From: Chromatiales bacterium
Lineage (GTDB): Bacteria > Pseudomonadota > Gammaproteobacteria > JACCYU01
Assembly: GCA_031177845.1 (NCBI GenBank)
Contig: JAPSGG010000054.1
Location: forward strand, 1-7,911
Direction of reading: 5' to 3'
Length of the DNA: 7,911 nucleotides
The notes beneath the pieces are model-generated. The model saw only the letters and a program-made list of their open reading frames with translations, ran no database searches and had not been told where the DNA came from. Both the position numbers and the translations under genes were made by a program. Positions 1-6,170 of the stretch are shown piece after piece. Position 1 is the stretch's first letter, and every line of letters starts with the position of its first letter.

Positions 1-389
1 TCTTGCTTAAAGCGGCTGATATCAAGTGGACCGACGCACCGCCATCGATGCCGCCCGGCGCAAAAATCGCTGTGTTTGAAGGTGACTTGGCAAAAGCGGA
101 GCCCTTCACGTTCCGCCTTAAGCTCCCGGCTGACTCCACAATAGCGCCGCACACCCACCCGGCTATAGAACACGTGACAGTGCTCTCCGGAACCCTTTAT
201 ATGGGAGCTGGAGAGAACCTTGATCGGGAAAAAGCCGTAGCCTTGTCACCCGAGAGTTTCGCTGCGTTTCAACCGGGACACAGCATGTTCGCTTGGACCG
301 GAGAAGAACCTGTGACATTCCAGGTGCATGGGGTTGGTCCGTGGGGTATCAACTACATTAACTTGCCGGACCGTCCAAGGAAGAAATAG
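1..389 (+). CDS. Cupin-domain protein, 5' end outside window (partial)
   Basis: This is the C-terminal 128 or so residues of a small cupin-fold protein. Counting from the TTG codon at base 3, a cupin motif 1 is visible as His50-x-His52 with Glu56 in an APHTHPAIEHVTVLSG context. Motif 2 contains His93 (PGHSMFAW). These four residues are the usual metal ligands of a single-domain cupin. The segment KWTDAPPSMPPGAKIAVFEG is typical of secreted cupins that carry an N-terminal signal peptide upstream of this point. I therefore think the TTG is internal and the true start lies before the window. The stop is TAG at 387-389. The sigma factor gene starts 48 bases downstream on the same strand, so the cupin may be a target or an operon partner of that regulator. 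Substrate and reaction are unknown. The fold assignment is strong and the function is not predicted. Confidence 0.8.
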   Translation, partial: LLKAADIKWTDAPPSMPPGAKIAVFEGDLAKAEPFTFRLKLPADSTIAPHTHPAIEHVTVLSGTLYMGAGENLDREKAVALSPESFAAFQPGHSMFAWTGEEPVTFQVHGVGPWGINYINLPDRPRKK

Positions 390-437
390 GTGCCGTGCTT
401 GGGACCGCTGAGCTAGGCCGATGGAGTTCAAGAGCGC

Positions 438-1064
438 ATGATGGAGGAAACAGAGCGGCGTCGATGCTTCGAGGCGGATATCTTTCGCCTCATGGACCGG
501 CTGTACGGCAGGGCGTTGCGCTTGACGGCCAATGCCGCGGACGCAGAGGATCTGGTCGCCGACACCGTCGCCAAGGCATGGGCCAAGTTGGGCGAGCTGC
601 GGGACCTGCAGTGCTTCGAGACCTGGCTTTTTCGAATCCTCACCAACACCTTCATCAGCGCCTGGCGCCACCGCCGCGGCTCCGGTGTCGACGTTGCCGC
701 GGATTCGGATGAAGAACGGGAAAGCGATGAGTTTTCCCTCTTTGAGCAGCTCCATCAGCCGTTCCTGCTGTGGTGGGGCAGCCCAGAGCACGAGTTCCTC
801 AACAACGCGCTGCGTGAAGACATGGAAAAGGCGTTGGACTCGCTGCCCGACGAGTTCCGCATCGCCATCGTGCTTATTATCGTTGAGGGTTACACGTATG
901 CAGAGGCTGCGGAGCTTCTGGAGGTCCCCATCGGCACCGTGCGTTCGCGGTTGAACCGAGGGCGGGGCCTGCTACAGCGGGCGCTGTGGGAGCAGGCTAA
1001 AGAGGCAGGCCTTAAGACCGAAAAGGAGGCATCGAGGAGACTATGGCAGAGCAACAAATCTTGA
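438..1064 (+). CDS. ECF-family RNA polymerase sigma factor
   Basis: This 208-residue protein has the two-domain layout of a group 4 (ECF) sigma factor, which would direct RNA polymerase to a small stress regulon. Region 2 spans about residues 15-80 and includes NAADAEDLVADTVAKAW, then the region 2.3/2.4-like stretch FETWLFRILTNTFISAWRHR. An acidic linker (DSDEERESDE, about 89-98) follows. Region 4 spans about 132-183, with LDSLPDEFR and the helix-turn-helix YAEAAELLEVPIGTVRSRLN. Tandem ATGs at 438 and 441 are the first starts after an in-frame TAG at 414-416; the upstream Shine-Dalgarno is only moderate (GGAG at 423-426 or AAGAG at 430-434). The 3' end overlaps the next gene, a zinc anti-sigma factor, by 22 bases, which implies translational coupling. 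ECF-anti-sigma pairs usually autoregulate, but I could not identify a promoter in the 48-base gap upstream. Confidence 0.95.
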   Translation: MMEETERRRCFEADIFRLMDRLYGRALRLTANAADAEDLVADTVAKAWAKLGELRDLQCFETWLFRILTNTFISAWRHRRGSGVDVAADSDEERESDEFSLFEQLHQPFLLWWGSPEHEFLNNALREDMEKALDSLPDEFRIAIVLIIVEGYTYAEAAELLEVPIGTVRSRLNRGRGLLQRALWEQAKEAGLKTEKEASRRLWQSNKS

Positions 1065-1282
1065 CGTGCGAACAGGTCTTGGAGCACCTCTTCGCCTATG
1101 TAGACCAAGAGCTGGCCTCCGAGAAGGAGGCTGAGATCGACCATCACATGGCGCGATGCCGCAGCTGCTACAGCCGTGCGGAATTCGAAAAGCGTCTCAA
1201 GGCCAGGATCATGGAGACAGGCTTGAGCAAGGCGCCGGAGCGCGTCCGGCAACGTGTGCGATCGCTGCTCGAGAAGTTCTAA
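1043..1282 (+). CDS. Zinc-binding (ZAS / zf-HC2) anti-sigma factor, RsrA-like
   Basis: This 79-residue soluble protein is predicted to hold the sigma factor encoded just upstream inactive. The ZAS signature is His35-x3-Cys39-x2-Cys42 (HHMARCRSC), with an additional Cys9 in LTCEQVLEHLFAYVDQEL. The spacing Cys9/His35/Cys39/Cys42 matches the zinc ligands of Streptomyces RsrA (Cys11/His37/Cys41/Cys44, from memory), and the flanking residues look alike. In RsrA, oxidation of these cysteines releases zinc and frees SigR. There is no membrane segment, which fits a cytoplasmic sensor. The C-terminal helix (about 46-79) is basic and short. The start lies 22 bases inside the sigma gene, with purine-rich ribosome sites upstream (AAAGGAGG at 1022-1029, GAGGAG at 1034-1039). 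The redox role is inferred from ligand spacing only; binding of metal ions or another ligand is an alternative. Confidence 0.93.
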   Translation: MAEQQILTCEQVLEHLFAYVDQELASEKEAEIDHHMARCRSCYSRAEFEKRLKARIMETGLSKAPERVRQRVRSLLEKF

Positions 1283-1310
1283 CTCGCCGCACGTTAGTGT
1301 TCCGCCTGTT

Positions 1311-1317
1311 GGAGGAG
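1311..1317 (+). promoter_or_regulatory. Shine-Dalgarno site for the methyltransferase gene
   Basis: GGAGGAG lies 6 bases before the ATG at 1324. It fixes that codon as the start, although the reading frame is open much further upstream (at least to 1156), inside the anti-sigma gene. Confidence 0.75.
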
Positions 1318-1323
1318 CTGTCG

Positions 1324-2550
1324 ATGGTTGCCATATACGGTTATTCGAAGGACCAGATCTTTGATGCCGTCAAGGCCATGTATACGGCGGTCGCAACCCG
1401 TCCAGAGGATCCCTATCACTTCCCCGTTGGACGCGCCGCCTGCCGTATGCTCGGCTATCCTGATGACCTGCTGCAAGCCTTGCCTCAAGATGCGGTTGCA
1501 TCATTCGCGGGCGTCGGCTTTCCATTCAGAGCAGACGTCATCCGCAAAGGCGATGTGGTCTTGGACGTCGGGTCAGGCTCGGGTACCGACGCGCTTACCG
1601 CCGGTCGCCTGGTCGGCCCCAAAGGCAAGGTCTTCGCGCTCGACATGACGTCAGCTATGCGCGATAAGCTGCGTGCAACGGTGACCCGCCTGCATTTGGC
1701 CAATGTCGAGGTGCTTGAGGGGACGGCCGAGCATATTCCGCTGCCGGATCAGAGCGTGGACGTCATTACCAGCAACGGCGTACTCAACCTGGTGCCCGAT
1801 AAACGCCGGGCCATCGCTGAGATGTTTCGGGTGTTGAAATCAGGCGGACATATACAGCTCGCCGATATCGTGATTACGCGACCGGTCACGCCTGATTGCC
1901 GCGGCGATCCCGCCCTGTGGGCCGAGTGCGTAGTGGGGGCGACCATCGACGAAGACTACCTGGCGATGTTCCACGATGCGGGTTTTCTGGATATCAAGGT
2001 GCTGCGCGATTTTGATTACTTTGCCCAGAGTCCCAGCGAGGAAACAAAGTCTGTGGCTAGCCGCTTCGGCGCGCGTGCGGTCGAGATCACCATGCGGCGG
2101 GGCGCGAACGCCCCTCATAGGCTCGTGCAGTTTGCGCACCGGGCTGATCCGCGGCGGCTGGTCAGGGCGATAGAGCGCCGTGGCCTGTGGGGAATGGCCG
2201 CACTCGTGTTAGCCCTGATCGCGTGCTACGGTACGCTGGCGGTCGTATCGGTGCTGCCGTTGGTCGGCCTCAGCCTGACGATCGACGAGGGCTTATGGAC
2301 AGCCACCATCATCCTGTTCACAGGCGCGGTCGTAGTCGCAGTTGCAGCCGGCAGGCGGAAACACACTTCCTTCACACCCTTGATCCTGGCAATTATGGGG
2401 GCCGGATTCGTAGGTTATGCGTTGCTCGGACCCTATGATCGCCTCATCGAGCTCATTGGCTTTGCGCTAATCGCCGGCGCTACCTTCTTGGATCTTCGTC
2501 TGCGCAATGCGGCTAGGATGGATCCGCACGCCGCTGCGGCGGATGCGTAA
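1324..2550 (+). CDS. ArsM-like SAM methyltransferase fused to a MerC-like membrane domain
   Basis: This 408-residue protein has two parts. Residues 1-258 or so form a class I SAM-dependent methyltransferase: motif I is VLDVGSGSGTD (79-89), followed by acidic Asp107 (FALDMT), then SNGVLNLVPDK (150-160) and LWAEC (198-202). These last motifs closely resemble arsenite methyltransferases (ArsM/AS3MT). The Cys expected in SNCVINLVPDK is Gly152 here, while Cys202 is kept; Cys40 and Cys192 are other candidate thiols. Residues about 285-395 hold roughly four hydrophobic helices (starting LWGMAALVLALIACYGTL; then about 325-342, 351-368 and 373-390) with a single Cys301, resembling MerC-type membrane proteins. 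The methyltransferase would therefore be tethered to the inner membrane. The start is chosen by the strong ribosome site at 1311-1317. The gene lies 41 bases after the anti-sigma gene and probably belongs to that regulon. The substrate is uncertain: arsenite, another metalloid or thiol, or an organic compound. Confidence 0.88.
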   Translation: MVAIYGYSKDQIFDAVKAMYTAVATRPEDPYHFPVGRAACRMLGYPDDLLQALPQDAVASFAGVGFPFRADVIRKGDVVLDVGSGSGTDALTAGRLVGPKGKVFALDMTSAMRDKLRATVTRLHLANVEVLEGTAEHIPLPDQSVDVITSNGVLNLVPDKRRAIAEMFRVLKSGGHIQLADIVITRPVTPDCRGDPALWAECVVGATIDEDYLAMFHDAGFLDIKVLRDFDYFAQSPSEETKSVASRFGARAVEITMRRGANAPHRLVQFAHRADPRRLVRAIERRGLWGMAALVLALIACYGTLAVVSVLPLVGLSLTIDEGLWTATIILFTGAVVVAVAAGRRKHTSFTPLILAIMGAGFVGYALLGPYDRLIELIGFALIAGATFLDLRLRNAARMDPHAAAADA

Positions 2551-3418
2551 AGCTGCTCCAGGTCAGGCGACCCTGAGCGATGGCCGCGTGCAGATCCGCA
2601 CGCTGGGTAAGCAGTTCCGTAGCGCGCGGAGAAGCGCTCTGTGATAGCGCTAGTGCGGCCGCCTTTTGCTGGACCGGATCGGGATCTGTTAGGACCTTTT
2701 CTAAATCAGCGACTATCGTCTCGTCGGCGTAAGGCCCGACCGGTCGCCAGAGTTCCGGGGGCACGGGGCGTTTGGCAGCCCAGCGCTCGTGGGCATAGGA
2801 GGTCAACATGTGCGCTAGCTTTGGATTGCTGCGACGATCAAGACCATAGATCAAGTGCAGCGGACTGCCTACGAAGACCGCCTTGAGCACCATCTGATTC
2901 CAAGCCGCATCACCGAAATGATCAGCAGGATACGAGTTGCGCAAGGCCACAGCGTTAAATACCGCCGTCATATTGCTGCGAACGCCCTCGGCGGCCAATG
3001 CACGATGGCGCTCCGGGTACGGCAATAGCGGCAGACCTTGATATATCGCGACCAATTCTCCCAAATCGGCGCAGGTAGAGACTTTCTCTAGCTTGGCGGC
3101 AAAGGCTCCCGCATCTTCAACCTTGAGCGACAGCAGAAGCAGGACCCGTCCTGCTTGATCGACGCTCCAGGATTCCCAGCCTGTTCGCTCGGCGCCCGCT
3201 GCTTGCACATCGCCCTTTGTCAGGTGCAAATCCTGCTTGCCTGTATGGCGAGGAACGGCGCTAAAGGCCGCAAAAAATACATGGTCAGGGGAGCCCTCTG
3301 CGATCCGCTGGCAGTTGTCACTCAACCAGGCAAGACCCTTTTCATCGATTTGGCGTGCAAGCCAGCGATGCAATAAGCCCCGGATGCGGGCTGGATTTGT
3401 TGGATCATCAGCCGGCAT
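2513..3418 (-). CDS. eboA: EboA family protein
   Basis: This 301-residue, largely helical soluble protein carries the hallmarks of EboA, a family found in ebo clusters with no known biochemical activity. Diagnostic stretches, counted from the chosen start, are LVAIYQGLPLLPYPE (122-136), AAWNQMVLKAVFVG (161-174), YGLDRRSNPKLAHML (181-195) and SYAHERWAAKRPVPPELWRP (197-216). The C-terminal third (DLEKVLTDPDPVQQKAAALALS) resembles a HEAT-like helical repeat. I chose the ATG at 3418. A longer form from an ATG at 3448 would add ten residues (MARPHLSERT), but it has no ribosome site and would overlap eboF by 41 bases instead of 11. It is the last gene of the ebo unit here, whereas in described clusters eboA comes first. 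Its 3' end overlaps the convergent methyltransferase gene by 38 bases. Family call is confident; function is unknown. Confidence 0.9.
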   Translation of the reverse strand: MPADDPTNPARIRGLLHRWLARQIDEKGLAWLSDNCQRIAEGSPDHVFFAAFSAVPRHTGKQDLHLTKGDVQAAGAERTGWESWSVDQAGRVLLLLSLKVEDAGAFAAKLEKVSTCADLGELVAIYQGLPLLPYPERHRALAAEGVRSNMTAVFNAVALRNSYPADHFGDAAWNQMVLKAVFVGSPLHLIYGLDRRSNPKLAHMLTSYAHERWAAKRPVPPELWRPVGPYADETIVADLEKVLTDPDPVQQKAAALALSQSASPRATELLTQRADLHAAIAQGRLTWSSFTHPPQRRADPS

Positions 3419-4814
3419 AGTGCGCTCGCTTAAATGAGGACGCGCCATAAAGGTGGGCGAGGATCATACCGTGGACGTCGGTCGCCTCCAGCGTTGGGGA
3501 TGGTAGCAGATGAGCCTGCCGGGTAATGACCAATGGAGCCTCATCGGAAGCACGCGGAAGCGCCCCATGTGAGCCCTTGACTAATGAGCTGTCCAACGGG
3601 ATCACGTCCATTAAATAACGAAAGCCCAGTTTTTTCTTAAGCAACCGACTTGCGATCTTCAATTGAGGCCAGCGGATAGCGGGATCAACGAATAGCTCCA
3701 CCGGATCGAAGCCGGGTTTGCGGTGTATGTCCACGGTGCGCGCGCAGTCCGGCGCTTTGCGGTCATCGAGCCAGTAGTAATAGGTGAACCAGGCGTCCCT
3801 TGCTGCGACGGCGACCAGCTCCCCCGAGCGCGAGTGATTTAGACGATGGTTAGCTTTGCCTTCTTCATCTAGCACCATCTCCACACCCGGCACCTTCTCC
3901 ACCAGCGCCCGCACCTGGGCCTGCTTATCCTTGTCATTCACATAGATGTGCGCTACCTGATGATCCGCTACCGCAAAGGCTCGACTGGCGCCCGCATCCA
4001 GTAGCTCCAGCCCCAGCTCTTCGCGCACGGCCAAAAAGCCGTGCTCACGCAATACACGGTTCAAAGCGATCCCGCGCTTAACCGCGGCAACGCCATATTC
4101 GGACACTACCAGCACCGCGGCCCCGCGCGCCTCATAGAAGCGAATCAGATCCGCGCATACGCCGTCCATTTCCTGCAAATCTTTTGCAATAGCTGGATGG
4201 TTAGGTCCCAGGCGTTGCAGGTTGTAATCCAAATGGGGAACGTAGATGAGAGTTAAAGTTGGGCGGTAGTCCTCTTCTACCTTTTTGGCGGCCTCGGCAA
4301 TCCATTGGCTGGAACGGATCGATGTCTTGGGTCCCCAAAAATCGAATAAGGGAAAGATACCCAACTGCGCGTTGAGCTTGACCCGCAAGTCGGCAGGCTG
4401 TGTGTAAATATCCGGGATTTTACGCCCGTCGGCGGGATACATGGGGCGAGGAGTCACTGAGACGTCCACGCTCGAATACATGTTGTACCACCAGAACAGA
4501 TTGGCGCAGGTGAAGGTGGGATCTGACTTGCGCGCCATCTCCCAAACCTTTTGCGCCTGCACGAGCTTGTTGGACTGCCGCCAGAATTTCACCTCGCACT
4601 CATCTCGAAAGTACCAGCCGTTCGCGACGATGCCGTGTTGCTCCGGCGTCGTTCCGGTTAGGTAAGTGGCCTGTGCAGGACAGGTGACGGCGGGTAAGAT
4701 CGGCGTAACGGAGGCTATCCTTCCCTGTGCGGACCACTGCGACAGAAAAGGGGTCGATTTCCCCAATAAGGCGGGCGTCAATCCTACGACATTGAGAACA
4801 GCAGTCTTCTGCAC
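3408..4814 (-). CDS. eboF: EboF: alkaline phosphatase / nucleotide pyrophosphatase superfamily protein
   Basis: This 468-residue protein is related to nucleotide pyrophosphatase/phosphodiesterases of the alkaline phosphatase superfamily and matches EboF. The N-terminus VLNVVGLTPALLGKSTPFLS and the nucleophile region PAVTCPAQATYLTGTTPEQH (Thr44 at the catalytic position) are typical. Further landmarks are VPHLDYNLQRLGP (Asp196), VVSEYGV (237-242) and KGSHGALP (His416). Several classical zinc ligands look replaced: the first Asp by Val10, the His of the D-x3-H pair by Gln200, and the Asp-His pair by Glu239-Tyr240. Catalysis by the standard two-metal mechanism is therefore doubtful. The start is a GTG, since the family sequence begins right there; the ribosome site is weak. 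No signal peptide or membrane segment is obvious. It lies 45 bases after eboE and overlaps eboA, so it is in the same operon. Hydrolysis of a phosphorylated or nucleotide-linked ebo intermediate is the standing guess for the family. Confidence 0.9.
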   Translation of the reverse strand: MQKTAVLNVVGLTPALLGKSTPFLSQWSAQGRIASVTPILPAVTCPAQATYLTGTTPEQHGIVANGWYFRDECEVKFWRQSNKLVQAQKVWEMARKSDPTFTCANLFWWYNMYSSVDVSVTPRPMYPADGRKIPDIYTQPADLRVKLNAQLGIFPLFDFWGPKTSIRSSQWIAEAAKKVEEDYRPTLTLIYVPHLDYNLQRLGPNHPAIAKDLQEMDGVCADLIRFYEARGAAVLVVSEYGVAAVKRGIALNRVLREHGFLAVREELGLELLDAGASRAFAVADHQVAHIYVNDKDKQAQVRALVEKVPGVEMVLDEEGKANHRLNHSRSGELVAVAARDAWFTYYYWLDDRKAPDCARTVDIHRKPGFDPVELFVDPAIRWPQLKIASRLLKKKLGFRYLMDVIPLDSSLVKGSHGALPRASDEAPLVITRQAHLLPSPTLEATDVHGMILAHLYGASSFKRAHYAG

Positions 4815-4859
4815 GGTCTCGACCGAACACCGGTTGATTGACTTTCCCGTGCCCGCACG

Positions 4860-6131
4860 TCAGGGAATGGCCAGGCTCGAGGCACGCCTGTCCTGATCTT
4901 GGTCTTTGCGAGCCAAGGCATCAGTAAACGTGCCGAGCACCCACTCATATTCGCGCTGAATGGAGGCCGGCAAATCCAGCTTCAAGGTGGATGGCAAAAC
5001 CTCCCAGGTATAGGTCTCTATTTCCAGATGCGAACAAAGCCGAGTGTCCCGAAGCGTATCGAGGGCGGCAAGGAGCTCGTCTTGCGTTGAATAGATGGAT
5101 TGATAGTCGTCGATAAATATCGGCACATGGAAATGGATGCGCCACTCGCGCGCGGCCGGATCCGGCGGTGTATCTTTTGAGAGATCTGGGTAATGATAGA
5201 GTCCACCATCGCGGCGGCGCTCAACGATCTGGTGCAGATAAGTGGAATCGATGAACGGACGCAGCAGCTTTAGTGCAGCGTGCTGTCCCTCGGCGGACTC
5301 AGGCAACGGTACCTTCAGCGCAGCGCTTAATTGCACCTTACCGACGCGGATCCCGCTGTACCGGAATTTAGCCAACACGTGGGCAGGCTGCTCATATTGC
5401 AGTGCGAAATGACAGGTGTCGTAACAAACCCCCACGTGCGCAAGCAAGTGGGCTTCGGCGTCTGCATGCGGCAAGTCGAGGTTCGACGCTAGCGAGGCGC
5501 CGCCACAAGGCAACAACCAGCGCGTGAAGAAATCGACCGTCTCTGCGCTGTTTTCCAGGAGGCAGTCCGGTTCGGGCTCCAGATCGACGTGCAGGTGTTT
5601 CCCCGTTGCATCCCGGATGCGCATCAACTCCGCCGTCACCGACGCCAAGTTCAGGCTTGCCTCCCTCAAAGCCGCTTCGCGCGCCTTCTTGCCTTGGAAC
5701 CACGGCTTATAAGAAAGCGGAACGGTGGAGATGCTACCATCCATGCCCTCTGGTAGTAGCGCTGCCAGGATGCGGGCTAAGCGCAGTGTGTAATCCACAC
5801 GCGCGGGGCTGCGCCAGTCGGGAGCGTAGACCTGATCCTTGATCACCTGCCGATGAAATCCGCCGTAGGGAAAGCCATTCAACGTGAAGACGTACAGATC
5901 CTGCTCGGCAAGCCAGCTTTGAAAGCCCATGAGATGATCGCCCTGCGACAACTCGCGCGCCGCCAAATCCGACAGCCGCAGCCCGATAGCGAAGGGTGCA
6001 TTCGGAGAGAGTCGAGCCTTGAGGGCCGGGATATACTGCTTGAGGTTTGCAAAAATCGCCGTCCAGCCTTCGCCGGGATGAATATTCGTGCAGTACGTCA
6101 GGTGAAAAAAAGGATCCGTGGCGATCTTCAT
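4860..6131 (-). CDS. eboE: EboE: TIM-barrel sugar isomerase/epimerase-like protein
   Basis: This 423-residue cytoplasmic protein belongs to the EboE family ('metabolite traffic protein EboE'), relatives of xylose isomerase-like TIM-barrel enzymes. Motifs consistent with a barrel metal centre are HVDLEPEPDCLLEN (181-194; Glu185, Glu187), VCYDTCHFALQYE (235-247; Asp238, His241), RIHFHVPIF (331-339; His333, His335) and SHLEIETYTWEVLP (367-380; His368, Glu370, Glu372). The N-terminal strand LTYCTNIHPGEGW and FTLNGFPYGGFH (82-93) are characteristic of the family. The start is an ATG at 6131, preceded at a short distance by AAGAGGG (complement of 6136-6142). It sits 39 bases after eboD and 45 bases before eboF, in operon order. 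The family is expected to isomerise, epimerise or cleave a sugar-like or cyclitol intermediate; the actual reaction has not been shown as far as I know. The C-terminal tail (about 410-423) is polar and probably disordered. Confidence 0.92.
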   Translation of the reverse strand: MKIATDPFFHLTYCTNIHPGEGWTAIFANLKQYIPALKARLSPNAPFAIGLRLSDLAARELSQGDHLMGFQSWLAEQDLYVFTLNGFPYGGFHRQVIKDQVYAPDWRSPARVDYTLRLARILAALLPEGMDGSISTVPLSYKPWFQGKKAREAALREASLNLASVTAELMRIRDATGKHLHVDLEPEPDCLLENSAETVDFFTRWLLPCGGASLASNLDLPHADAEAHLLAHVGVCYDTCHFALQYEQPAHVLAKFRYSGIRVGKVQLSAALKVPLPESAEGQHAALKLLRPFIDSTYLHQIVERRRDGGLYHYPDLSKDTPPDPAAREWRIHFHVPIFIDDYQSIYSTQDELLAALDTLRDTRLCSHLEIETYTWEVLPSTLKLDLPASIQREYEWVLGTFTDALARKDQDQDRRASSLAIP

Positions 6132-6170
6132 CGCGCCCTCTTGAACGTCGCGCGCCGGTAGCGCTTGAGG

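Noticed and set aside
3..5. TTG at base 3 as the true start of the cupin gene
   Set aside because: It is only two bases from the window edge, has no visible ribosome site, and the family usually carries an N-terminal export signal before this point.
421..441. Short upstream reading frame (ATG at 421, six codons) before the sigma factor
   Set aside because: The peptide is too short and the ribosome site too weak to argue for a leader peptide; chance is the simpler explanation.
246..791. Open frame of 181 codons on the minus strand across the cupin and sigma genes
   Set aside because: It is antisense to two well-supported genes, spans their boundary and resembles no known protein; GC-rich DNA often gives such frames.
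1156..1323. In-frame upstream extension of the methyltransferase gene
   Set aside because: It overlaps the anti-sigma gene in another frame, has no ribosome site, and gives sequence unlike the family; a strong Shine-Dalgarno site precedes the ATG at 1324.
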